From Salvia splendens (taxonomy: Eukaryota; Streptophyta; Magnoliopsida; Lamiales; Lamiaceae): a stretch of 64,000 nucleotides of DNA. This document shows positions 31,908-43,439 of this stretch, in pieces. Position 1 is the first letter of the stretch. Every line of letters starts with the position of its first letter. The notes below the pieces were generated by a model. That model was not told where the DNA came from and ran no database searches. It worked only from the letters and a program-made list of their open reading frames with translations. The DNA lies in NCBI RefSeq assembly GCF_004379255.2, contig NC_056049.1, forward strand, positions 5,952,001 through 6,016,000, written 5' to 3'. A program made the translations under genes and the position numbers.

Positions 31908-32827
31908 AACAGTCCATTTTTTATAACATTGAAGAAAGATATTTTTATTCTATTTCAAACATAATCGATAATTATATAGCTCTAGGGCAAAAGGGATACT
32001 CGTCGAAGTGGTCAGCTGTTTGCCCAGTAGCAAGTTGTCGGATGGCACAAGTACACTTCTGCAACGCCGAGAGACTTTGCCGACCGGTTGCGTCTCTACT
32101 TGATTGAAAGTATTCAACATGGGCGGACAATGTGTTAACAATACGAATAAATAACTGTTTTGACATGCGAAAACAGCGCCGAAAGTAATCTTCCAGAAAC
32201 CGCGGCTGATCGGAAAAATAGTAGACAACGAGCCTTTCATTAGCTCCCTCCCGGTCACGGGGGATGTAGCGGCAAATTGATCTAGTTGGTCGAGGAGGAG
32301 GGGCGGGGGTAGTGGCGGCGACATAGGCTTCATAGGCGGCACGATATTGTTCATAGTATTCTTGTTCTTCGCACTCCGCTTCCGCCATGATATCGGTGAA
32401 ATCCATTTGAGAGGGTTTGAGTGAGAGAGGAAGATGTAGATGAGTTGTATGAAAAAATATGAATGAGAGATCAATGGGAGATGATTTGATGTGAAAAATG
32501 GATGATGAATGTGTGTATTTATAGATGATTTTTGGAATAAAAAATTGTAAAAAAATCACAAAAAATTCAAAAAAACAGTAATAAAACTGCCATATTTTCG
32601 GGAATCTGATTTTTTTTTTAAATTTTTGGTATTATTTTCGATTTAAAAAAATGAATTTCCAACGGATAATCCGTTGGCCGATAGAAACGCGCCACGTAGC
32701 CTGCTCAGCGGCACAGACGTGCTCGATGCATCGAGCAGCGCTGTGCCAGCGGAGGGAGTGCAGCAGCGGTGCCGCGCCAGCGGCACGGACGCCGTCCGTC
32801 CCAGCGAGCATTGTTGTAGTGATGCTC
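31908..32827 (-). mobile_element. Truncated PIF/Harbinger element
   Basis: The right terminus (5' end of the element on the minus strand) is GAGCATCAC, followed outside by TTA at 32828-32830. It resembles the terminus of the MITE at 14129. The GC-rich subterminal segment 32680-32820 shares AATAGAAACGCGCCACGT with that MITE. The left end is not identifiable and appears lost. Confidence 0.7.
31972..32406 (-). pseudogene. PIF/Harbinger (ALP1-like) transposase, N-terminal fragment
   Basis: From ATG 32406 the frame encodes MDFTDIMAEAECEEQEYYEQ. It then enters the conserved ALP1/Harbinger region FRMSKQLFIRIVNTLSAHVE and KCTCAIRQLATGQTADHFDE, where a helix precedes the catalytic domain, and stops at PFCPRAI. 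No DDE catalytic part follows to the left, because the sequence runs into the TRIM-flanking DNA. A TATA box TATAAATA (minus, 32516-32523) lies 110 bp upstream of the ATG. It is a 3'-truncated autonomous-type gene. Confidence 0.82.
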
Positions 32828-32830
32828 TTA

Positions 32831-34781
32831 GTTTCATTTATTTTAAAATAAATATTCAATAAATATAAAATAAAAATCCTAACAAGAGTTTTAATTGATA
32901 TATGTGATTTAAAAAAAATAAATTTAGAACAAAAAGTTATAAGTACTTAAAATAAATTTAAGACCCATTTTATATAAATATTGGAGTAAAAATTATAAGT
33001 ATACATGCGTTATAACTAATTTGGGGACTTGCTTCTAGCTAGCACATATAGACTATTTAATTACATAGCGAATATTTAAAAGTTTTGCGTCAGCTTCTAT
33101 ATTGCCTTAGGATTTTATGAAGAAAAAAAATATTCCAAATGTTAAAAATCAAAATAAACAAAATCTATTACTAGTATTATACTATTAGTTTCTTTGATAA
33201 AATCATAAATTGAAACATTTATATATAAAAGAAAATTTGTCTTCCGTTCAATCACCACTATATGTAGTTTATTGTGTTTTTTTGTTAAGGTTTCATTTAT
33301 TTCAAGATGTACGCTCCTATGTTAATACTAGTAGCTAATTAGTTGACATAATTAACTACACCATATTTATTTTAAAAAGATTTAAACATATTGATTATTA
33401 TTATTATTATTTATAGACAATTTTGTTTTTAAAATAATATATATCAAATCAAAAGCTATTGTAATCATCTTTAATTTGATATTTGTATTGAATATTTATT
33501 TTTTAAAATAAATGAAATTAATAAATGGAGAATAGAGAAAGAAAATTTACATAAATGGGAGAAATAAAAAAGAAAGAATGGAATAGAGAAATAAAATATA
33601 AACTAAAATAACCCTTAAGATAAAATGGTTAAAATAAACCTTAAGACATATGAGTAAAAACTGTCCGTAAACAGTTAAAAAATGGAGTATCTCAAATGTA
33701 AATTAACCATTTATCCAGAGAACATTTCAGAAGTGAGTACTTAGTAGTAATGAAATTGTGCAAACATTTCAGAAGTGAGTACTTTTTTAGTACTCTAAAT
33801 ATTAATTGTGCAAATATTAATTATTTTAACATTTTGATACATTTTATGATAGTAGATTCATTTAATTTTTTTTAGTAAAAATTAGCACATTTATTCTCAC
33901 TTATTTTACCCTCTCTTACTTGATTCACTTTTCATCTCTCTATTTTTTTTGTCATTTCCTATTTTATTTTTTCTTTATTTAATTCACTTTACACGATATA
34001 TGTTAAATTATAGTATATCTAAAAGAAATACATCCACTACTTCTAAAAATGGAGGGATTAGAATTTTAAGATTCTGACACGATTGATTTAAATTTATACT
34101 TCTAGTAGGCTAAAATTTTAACCTCACTCTCGAAGCATATTTTTAGATTTGGCCAATGACCTGGCATTGTAAGCTGGCTCCACGTCACTCCTCGTCAATC
34201 TTACAGGAAATCATACGAGGTTTATTTATTCGCCTCTATCTAAAATTAAAGGGTGTGAGTATATAGTTTAATTGAGAGATGAATACATACCGTATTCCGT
34301 TAGACTTTAGAGGGATGACGCTTACATTTATTTGTATCGGCTCACATTTCAAGACATTTTGTTTTATTTTACCTTTTTCTTTCTAGTCTAGAGTGGCAAC
34401 TCCAATCCCACTCCCACCCCCACTTCAATACGCGCAATGATTAATTGTGATTGAAAATAAACTTTATTTCTTCATCCACCGATAAATATTTCATTTTATT
34501 TATTTCATCCATTCATTAATAGTCTTTTTTAGCTTTAGCTTTTTTATAATTTTTATAATAGTCTTTTTTAGGTTTAGTTTTTTTATACTTTTTATAATGA
34601 ATTTCATATTCCATTAATTATACCTCATTCATATTTTATTATAAACCTAATATTCTTTTTGTCTTAATTCAATTGATTGACTGCTTTTCAGAACGTATTT
34701 GGAGAAATGATAATAAATACTTTCTTCGTTCTGTGATAGATGAGTCATTTCATTTTCTCTACTCATTTAAAAAAAATGATA
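32831..34781. other. AT-rich intergenic spacer
   Basis: Nearly 2 kb of AT-rich DNA without a credible gene. A short direct repeat (AACATTTCAGAAGTGAGTAC at about 33722-33741 and 33762-33781) and possible degraded Stowaway remnants near 34.65-34.78 kb are the only structure I see. Confidence 0.5.
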
Positions 34782-35194
34782 CTCCCTCTGTTCCTCTACA
34801 GTTGAGTCGTTTTTCCATTTCGGGAAGTTCCTCCATAGTTGAGTCATTTCTAAAAATGAAAAAAATCAGCATATTTAATGGTGATTTAGCTGGTTTAATT
34901 AACACCCCTTATCACAATTAATTAAGTTAATTACATAATTAAAAAAACACTCCCCAACCCTAATTCTCCTTATCACACGCCGCATTCCCCTATCTCTCTT
35001 GAACAAAAAATGCTCCCCCTTCTCTCTTCTTCATCTCTTTCATCTGGAAACCCTAGATCTAAAATCTGGCGCTCCCTCTGAAATTCGAACACCAAATCAA
35101 GGTTCCACCCTCCTATTCTCACTCACAACGTCGATTGTACTCTTCTCTCTCATCTCACGCGTCGTCGATTCACAAATTTCGCCGACCACAAACA

Positions 35195-35737
35195 ATGCAT
35201 CGGTCACACATCGCCAGCGCAGACGATCGGAGACAGCCACGCAGGCCCCTCGCCGATGGAGACGGCTGGATTAACCCTCGCATCATTCGTATTCCCGCAG
35301 CGTCGCGTGGTAGAGGTCGTATTTCGGCCGCTTCTCGGGGAAGAGGTCGTATTCCCACAGCGTCGCGTGTTAGAGGTCGTATTTCGGCCGGTTCTCGCCG
35401 TAGATCTCGAGATGATGAAGGGTTAATTCACCATCTATGGTTGAACATCTGCCGTTCCTCCATAGGCGAGCCCGCCGGCAGCGTTGGCGACTCTCCCCCG
35501 ACTGGAGGCGTAATTGGCGGTGAAGGGGGCGCCACCCCGACCAGATACATTGCTGGCGGTGAAGGCGGCGCCTCCTCGAGTGGAGTCCTATCGGGGGTGA
35601 ATGCGATGCCACCTCTATGTCGGATGAAGAATTTAAACGGAGATATTGTGTCACCGAGGTTGGCAAGGCGTTGTGGGAGAAATGCAAGGCTGGCGATGAA
35701 GGCGATGCCACCTCTATGTCGGATGAAGAGTTTGTAA
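35195..35737 (+). CDS. Hypothetical GC-rich repetitive ORF carried by the MLE (possible captured gene fragment)
   Basis: From ATG 35195 (MHRSHIASADDRRQPRRPLA) the frame is Arg/Gly-rich, with repeated RGRIxxASRGRGRI units (a tandem DNA repeat of about 54 bp at 35290-35400) and then Gly-rich GGEGGAT repeats. From about 35600 the better-looking coding frame is two steps over. It holds two copies of a 33-residue unit, GDATSMSDEEFVRRYCVTEA then GKALWEKC, ending TGA after ALWEKCINS. It therefore looks frameshifted. AAACCCTAG leader sequence upstream and a GGTGAGAT donor-like site near 35808 suggest a host 5'UTR plus first exon. I do not recognise the family. Confidence 0.4.
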   Translation: MHRSHIASADDRRQPRRPLADGDGWINPRIIRIPAASRGRGRISAASRGRGRIPTASRVRGRISAGSRRRSRDDEGLIHHLWLNICRSSIGEPAGSVGDSPPTGGVIGGEGGATPTRYIAGGEGGASSSGVLSGVNAMPPLCRMKNLNGDIVSPRLARRCGRNARLAMKAMPPLCRMKSL

Positions 35738-35908
35738 GGAGATATTGCGTCACCGAGGCTGGAAAGGCGTTGTGGGAGAAATGCATTAATTCCTGATATG
35801 GGTGAGATCTTTCTAATGCTTCATTTAACAGAAGTGATTTCCAATTGTGATCTATGATCTGTGATTATTGTATTATGAGCTGTTAGTGTATGTCATTGTT
35901 GATGGTGG

Positions 35909-37372
35909 TGAAGGGGCTGGCAGCGGAAGCATGCGTAACAAAACGGATTATATGAATTTGATCTATTTAGCAGATTATTTAGACAAAATCTATTCTCGTA
36001 ATTATCACATGTATCATGCTCATAACTTGAATTAAAACATGCTTTAGCACATTAAATTCCTAAAACATGCTTACTACGGAATTAGCCAATTTACCTCGTT
36101 GATTCAATCAAGAATCGATGATGGCTTGCTCCGTCTCCACGTGAATATCTTCAATACAAGACCTCGGATCTTCTGACTGGTGTCCCAGACTATACGCTGA
36201 TATTTGTGTGGGCAAATCTCACCAACGTACTAGGACTCGAATAATGGAAGACAGAACTCAGCTCACGGAGGAGAGCACAATTTTCGAAAATTCTCTTAAA
36301 GGAGGGGGACGAAAATTTTATGAATAAATTGTTGTGTTTTCTGTCTCCTTTATTCTCCTATTTATATAAGTCACATATTGGGCCCAGTCAGGGATCTAAG
36401 GAAGAATCTGGAACAAGCCTCACCCAATTAGCTTTTTACTAATTAAATTGAACCCACAATTTAATATAAGCTTATATTGGAATATTACGAGCAGCCACTA
36501 CAGAAGTAATATTGCACTGCCTTCCAAATCCGAAATTACAAGTATTCCGGGTTTCCTTTAATTGTATTTGATTTATTTCCCGCGCTTTAGATGGAAACAT
36601 CCATTAATTAATTAATGTCTGCTATAGACTTAATTAATTAACATATTTCGAATTCCAAGAGTGGACTTAGCAAGAAACTCTTATTTATTATTCATAGAGT
36701 AATCAAACTCCAACTAGCTAGGTTCCGAATAATAAAACCTCGTTTCGAGCTCCTCTTGTGGATGTTATCAAACGAGACTCTCCTCGCGCACGTTTCAACA
36801 TAATAGCAATCCTAGCACCTCTAGATAATGATCACCACTACCCAATATACCTGGATCGTTGGGTTAAAAACCCGCACCTTTGGTAAGTCAAAGTAGTGGA
36901 TACTCAATATCGTATGCTCAATGCTAACGTACATTGATTAAGAAATTAATTCTCAAGACCTCGTCTTTCAGTAGATAGCATAAAGACTCGTCTTGCTGTT
37001 AGATCCATTCAGTGCTATACCACACCAACGTCATCTTATTTCAATAAGGTTTAGAAATAATCGGACTGACATTGCAACCTTTCGCGATAGGTAGTCTAGG
37101 CCTATCTAGGTTGTGAAATTCTTATTTTTCTTTGTTTAGAACTGACCGTGTTACCTTAAATTGGACGACGCCCACAACCGGTCTACTAAAACAAAGACTT
37201 AGACTTTGTTACGTTTGCTCATACATTTAAATATGCAATAAACAACCATTAAATGTAAAACATAACAACATTATGACAAAAATAATCTGTTGCATTTATT
37301 GGAAAATAACCATTAGAGTTTTACAGTATCCAATCACTCGAAAGGTGATTTCTAGTATACAAAACCCTAACA
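35909..37372 (-). repeat. 3' LTR of the nested Copia element
   Basis: The full 1464-bp LTR copy. The adjacent polypurine tract is at 37373-37389 on the minus strand. Confidence 0.93.
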
Positions 37373-37444
37373 ATCTCCCACTTATACTCAAAACAGCTTT
37401 CGAGTATACAAAATGGTATTGCACACGTCTTAAATATCTCACAC

Positions 37445-40400
37445 TTATACTGAAAGCGAGTTGAGGTCTTGAATGAGTCGAACTCCCATCCCTTCTACGT
37501 GGCAATCGAACGGTTTTACCGCCAAAGCCTTTGTAAAAGGATCTGCCAGGTTGTTCTCTGACGCAATCTTGACCACTTTTATGTCTCCTCTCTGAACTAT
37601 ATCTCTAATGATATGATACTTCCGCTCTATGTGTTTGCTCGCTTTGTGAGCTCTTGGTTCTTTCAAGTTTGCCACAGCACCAGAATTGTCACAATAAATG
37701 GTGATGCTCTTGGGCAGATTCGAAACCACACCTAAATCCATAAGGAAGTTCTTGAGCCATACAGCCTCTTTTGCAGCCTCCGAAGCGGCCACATACTCGG
37801 CTTCCATTGTCGAGTCCGCGATGCATTTCTGCTTCACACTCTTCCAAATTACGGCTCCACCTCCTAAGGTGAACACATATCCTGAAGTAGATTTTCTCGA
37901 GTCCTGATCAGCTTGAAAGTCTGAGTCAGTATATCCCAAAGGAAAGAGCTCGACTGCATTGTAAACTAGAGCATAGTCCTTAGTCCGTTTAAGGTACTTG
38001 AGTGTGTTCTTTACGGCAGTCCAATGTCCTTTGCCCGGATTCGACTGATATCTTGCCACCATGCCAACAGCAAAGCAAATATCTGGTCTAGTACAAAGCA
38101 TAGCATACATGAGACTTCCAACTGCCGAAGCATATGGAATCCTTCTCATTGCTTGTATCTCAGACGGCGTTTTAGGGCACATCTCTTGAGATAAATGGAT
38201 GCCATGTCTAAAAGGTAAGAAACCTTTCTTGGCATCCTGCATGCTAAAACGACTAAGTACTGTTTCGATGTAAGATTCTTGAGATAAGCACAACATCTTC
38301 TTATCTCGATTCCGAAGAACCTTGATCCCGAGGATGTGTCCCGCGTCTCCCATATCCTTCATCTCGAACTGGTTTGACAACCATGTTCGAACTGATGACA
38401 ACATCTTTTTATTTTTTCCAATTAGAAGAATGTCATCTACATATAAAACTAAGAACACCACATTCCTCTTATCAACTTTCTTATACACGCAGCTTTCACT
38501 TGGGCACTTTTCGAATCCAAACTTGCAAACAGTTTGATCGAAACATTGGTTCCACGATCTGGATGCTTGCTTGAGGCCATAAATGGCCTTCTTAAGCTTC
38601 CAAACCATGTGTTCTTTGCCCTTTATGGCATATCCTTCGGGTTGTTCCATGTAGATGGTCTCCTCAAGACTGCCGTTTAGAAATGCAGTCTTAACGTCCA
38701 TCTGCCATACATCCCAATCCATATAAGCTGCAATAGACAACAGTATCCGGATCGATTTGAGCATGGCCACTGGGGAGAAGGTCTCATCATAATCGATGCC
38801 TTCCTTTTGGGTATACCCCTTGGCCACTAGTCTTGCTTTGAAGACTTTAACTCGTCCATCGGGTCCACGTTTACGTTTATATATCCACTTGCTCCCAATG
38901 GCAGTACAACCTTCGGGTAGGACGGACAAATCGTAGACGTCTTTGTCTATCATAGATTGTAGTTCCGAATCCATTGCTTTTACCCATTCGCAATGATCGA
39001 TATCTGCCTGCACCTCCGCAAAGTTCCAGGGATCTAATACATTGCTGTCCGAGGAGTGATCCATAGATTCTCCCAAACCAATGTATCTGTCGGGCTCATT
39101 TGAGACCCTCCCACTGCGGCGCGACACTATAATATTTTGAGTAGAAGTTGAAGTTTCGGGAATTATTTGTACACTTGGTACTTGTTCTTGGTTAATGGAA
39201 CTTGTGACTGAAGTTAGCTTATCAAGAGCCACTTCACTGCTGTGTTTATGATTCATTACATAGTTTTCCTCTAAGAATGTCACGTGAGTGCTCACAATGA
39301 CTTTCTTATCTCGGAGACTAAAGAATTCATAACCTTTCGTTCCTTTGGGGTATCCTATAAACAAACATACCTCCGTCCTAGATCCTAGCTTAGTTGGATC
39401 CTTTTCCAATACATGAGCCGGGCAACCCCAAACCTTGAGATGTGCTAGATTGGGCTTATGCCCAGTCCACAACTCATATGGTGTTTTAGGTACGGATTTT
39501 GATGGTAAATTGTCTAAAATGTGACTTGCGGAAAGCAAGGCATGTCCCCAAAATGAAATAGGCAGACGTGCATAACTCATCATCGATCGAACCATGTTTA
39601 ATAAGGTCATGTTCCTTCTTTCAGCCACGCCGTTCTGCTGGGGCGTGCCCGGCGCAGTCAGTTGGGATTGAATTCCCACTTCCGATAAGTAGTCCAAGAA
39701 TTCGGCACTGAGGTATTCGCCTCCACGATCAGATCGTAGGCATTTGATATTCTTCCCATGATACTTCTCCACAAGAGTCTTAAAGTCTTTAAACTTGTCA
39801 AAAGACTCTGACTTGTGACGCATCAAGTAGACATATCCAATTTTCGAGAAGTCATCAATAAATGTGATGAAGTATCGAAAACCACCTCTTGCCTCAGTTG
39901 ACATTGGTCCACATACATCGGAATGAACGAGCTCAAGTACTTCCTTGGACCTATTGCCCTTAGCCTTAAAAGGCCTCTTGGTCATCTTGCCTTCTAAGCA
40001 TGACTCACACTTATGAAAAGGTTCCTCCTCTAGACCTTTGATAAGATCTTGTTGAACAAGAGAATGGATCCTCCTTTCATTGGCATGACCAAGTCTAAGG
40101 TGCCACAAGTACGTTTCGTTCATTGAACTTGAAGGTTCTTTTCGTTTCTTTGAAATTTTCGAGGTTGTATTGAGTTCTGATTTGCGATTATTAAACTGTG
40201 TAGAAGTGATTGTGTACAGATTGTTTTCCATGATACCACGACAGATATAAGAACCATCTTTCTTAATAACGCAGTTGTCATTAAAAGAAATCGAATATCC
40301 ATCATAAACCAATTTAGAAACTGAAATTAAATTTCTTCTAAAAGAAGGTATCAACAAAACATTCTTCAAAATCAAAAATCTATCACTACTAAAACGCAAA

Positions 40401-41403
40401 TAAATGTCTCCCACTGGAACGGCCGCCACTTTGGTAGCGTCGCCCAGCTGGACTTCGATCTCACAATCATGTAGTCGTCTTGTCACCTGCAATAAGTCAG
40501 GATCAAAACAAATATGATCAGTGGCTCCTGTGTCAATAACCCAAGTGCAAATTGATGTCGAAGTCAAACAAGACTCGACAACTAGAGCCTGGTGCATACC
40601 TGTAGCCTTTCCCCGTTTAGGACAGTCTGGCTTCCAATGCCCCTTCTATCCACACTTGAAACACTTCCCCGTAGGCTTCTTGTTAGCCCTCTTCTTCTTC
40701 TTTCCCTTAGCTATCTTGGCCGGTCCTGAGTTCGGTGCCTGCCTTTTTCCTGCTCTAGGCTTCAAGCCAGAGGAACGAGGCGCCGAAATCATCATGGCCG
40801 CCTTAGCCTGAACCATAAGGTCCTCTGCCGACTGAAGTTCAGTCAACAGCTCTGCCAAGGTGTAATTCCTTTTGTTCATCTCAAAGTTGAGCTTGAACTG
40901 TTGGAAGCTAGGGGGAAGACTTTGAAGGATGATAGTTACCTGGGACTCGGGATCGATTGTCCCCCCCAAGACCTCAATTTGGTTGAGGTGGCCCATCATC
41001 TCGAGGACATGGTCCCTCACAGACGAGCCTTCCTTCATTGTCTTCGACATGATACTCCGAAAGGCTTGAGACTTAGCCGTCGATTCTGAGTACCAAAAAG
41101 ATTTTTGAGATTCTGCATGATCTCGGCGGCTGTTTCCATGGCTGAATGCTGATGCTTGAGTACTGAAGACATAGATGCCAACATGTAGCACTTAGCCATC
41201 TCATTCGCCTTATGCCACCGTCTGTGTGCATCTCTGACTCCTGCCGCAGCGGTAGCCGCCGGCACTGGAGGTCGCGGGGTGGTGAGCACAAAGATGTACT
41301 CATCGGCTGTGAGAACGATGTCCAAATTTTGTTTCCATTCTATGTAATTTTGGCCCTCGAGTTTATCTTCTTTGAGAATTTCGGAAAGATGATTGAATGA
41401 CAT
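37445..41403 (-). pseudogene. Copia gag-pol with one frameshift and one amber codon
   Basis: Gag starts at 41403 (MSFNHLSEILKEDKLEGQNY). The reading frame shifts by one base near 41090, where TAKSQAFRSIMSKTMKEGSS continues in a different frame. A TAG interrupts the CCHC knuckle after KCFKCG at 40646-40648; KGHWKPDCPKRG follows in the same frame. From there 37445-40597 is open for 1050 codons: protease VIDTGATDHIC, HLRLGH pre-integrase, integrase (VHSDVCGP, LRSDRGGEY, NGVAERRN), RT with LYVDDILLIG, and RNase H (YTDSDFQAD, STMEAEY, SKHIERKYHIIRD). The TAG is followed by AAG GGG, unlike the readthrough context in the Gypsy element, so it is read as a mutation. Confidence 0.9.
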
Positions 41404-43422
41404 ATTGACGATTTGATTTGCACTGCAAAACAGAGTATTTTACTATTGTCATAAACTTATGTAAGAAGTTTGATTAGATTAACCATAAAACTTTTCAAAA
41501 TCATACAACTGTAAAATTAAAATTTTGTACCCTCCAGAGAAAGTCAATACGCATTAAAATCTTACAATTTTACTGGTCACAACATCGACGAATAGTCCAG
41601 AGACCACAGAGTGGCATGGCCGCCTAATGTTGCCTAAGCAAGACCATCTCTTTAGCATTACAGAGTCTCATTTCTACAACACACTCCCATAATAATGTTT
41701 ATGTGCTGCTAACAAGATCAAGCTATCTCATAAATTCTGTGTGAACTTCTGAATCTCGCAGTTTCTTAGGATTATTGTCCCCACAGAGCAGGTGGCGATA
41801 ATATTCGAAACTACATTCTAGTTCATACTATTTATATTTGAGAAGTCCGCCATCATGAACTTGCTATTTTCTTAGGATTATTGTCCCCACAGAGCAGGTG
41901 GCGATAATATTAGAAAAAGGCTTCATGAATTGCAGACCAATTGATGGAGACCATATACAAACGTTGAGTTCATAATTATAGCTTAGATATTTGGGTTATG
42001 GTTTTTCTTTAATTATCCTTATCCTTGAGGCAGTTGAAGGCTTAATTAAATTCTGTTGGTATATAATCTACCGGATAATTAAATCTTTTATTAATTGGTA
42101 TCTTCCATTAGGAATTATTGTTCTAGAATTTAATTCTTATTCATGTCTACTATAAGATATATCTAAAATAATTAAATTACTTAATTCTTAATAAGACATG
42201 AAAAATTAAATTCAAATTATTTCCATGTTCAAGATTATGAAGAGATATTATATTATTTAACGTATTGATACATATCTATCCTTATTAGGATCTTAGATAT
42301 ATAAACATTAGGAAACTGTTATATTATTCTTATCTATATCATCTAGGAATCAAAATAATATTATTTATTTCCATAGATATAGAAAATAATAAGATATTCC
42401 TTAAATCTAGATAAAATATTAGGAAACTATTAAATTATTCTCATCCATATCTTCTAGGAATAAAATAATATTATTTGATTCCATAGATATAGATAATAAT
42501 CAAAATATTCCTAAAATCTAGATAAATCTTCCAAAAAGATTTTATTTCCATTAAATAATAATATTTTAATGATATCTTTTAATAAAATAATTAAATAATC
42601 ATTAAAATAATTCTTCATCGTTATCTCATCGTACGAGGTTCGCACGAACGATGAACGAAGAAAATCCGACGAGTTCGTCGTTGGATCACGACGCACATGG
42701 CGTCTCGGCCACAGGCGCGCAGGTGGCGCGCCATCGTCTCGGCCAGCTGGTCGTCGCGGTTCGCCAGCGTCTCGGCCAGGACGTGCGCGGAGGCGCAGCT
42801 CCTCTCGGCCAGCGGCGAGCATCTGTCGCGGCTTCTCGGCCCGTCGGGTGCCGACATCTCTCGGCCAGCGGCGCACATCCGTCGCGGCTTCTCGGCTCGT
42901 CGGGTGCCGACATCTCTCGGCCAGCGGCGCGCACGGTGGCGCGCCCGCTCTCGGCCAATGTCTCGGCGCCCGTCTCGGACAACCAAGCCATCCGGCGGCG
43001 CGAGCTTCTCGGCCAGCGGCGCACAAGGAGGTGCGCCCGCTCTCGGCCTTCCGCCTAGGGTTGCGGCTCCCGGCGCCCAGTGTCTCAGTGGTTCAGTTAC
43101 GAGCCACCACACCACGCCAGCCACCATGTCGCTCTCGACGCAGGTGCGTCTGTGGCCAGCGGTCTCGGCCGGCGGCGCGCGCGAGCCCTTGCTCGCCTGC
43201 GCGTCGCCCCGTGATCCCGGCTCCCCGGCTCCCACTGTCTCGAAATCCCTATCTCGATCGCACGTCTCGTACAATCGAGTAATTCAAGTTCTTGATTCGA
43301 TAGTTCTTGAGTTCACCATGCATAATAAATTAAACAAAACACCAAGAACATGCTTCGCAATCAAATAATACATGCATACATGAATTTCGTGAAATTTAAA
43401 CCCAAATAATCAGAGCCAAAGA
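41404..43422 (-). repeat. Untranslated leader of the nested Copia element with GC-rich minisatellite
   Basis: A 2-kb leader separates the PBS from gag. Segment 42640-43260 is very GC-rich, with repeated CTCGGCCAGCGGCG motifs. It includes a 56-bp tandem unit seen at 42825 and 42881 (GTCGCGGCTTCTCGGC...). Left of it are AT-rich direct repeats (about 42300-42530) and two copies of TAGGATTATTGTCCCCACAG (41768 and 41873). ORFs of up to 223 aa on both strands in the GC-rich part are low-complexity and unlike any gene I know. Confidence 0.7.
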
Positions 43423-43437
43423 CTGGCTCTGATACCA
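43423..43437 (-). promoter_or_regulatory. Primer-binding site of the nested Copia element
   Basis: TGGTATCAGAGCCAG on the minus strand, 2 nt inside the 5' LTR, complementary to initiator-Met tRNA as usual for Copia elements. Confidence 0.92.
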
Positions 43438-43439
43438 AC

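Noticed and set aside
36463..36730. Extra 268 bp in the left LTR as an inserted MITE
   Set aside because: No inverted termini or TSD; the right LTR junction has AATA microhomology, so deletion from the right LTR explains it better.
40646..40648. Amber codon in the nested Copia gag zinc knuckle as a second readthrough site
   Set aside because: Following codons are AAG GGG, not CARYYA, the stop splits the zinc motif, and gag has an additional frameshift; it is a mutation.
42511..43368. Several overlapping ORFs up to 223 aa on both strands
   Set aside because: They lie in the GC-rich minisatellite of a Copia leader; low complexity and no coding signature.
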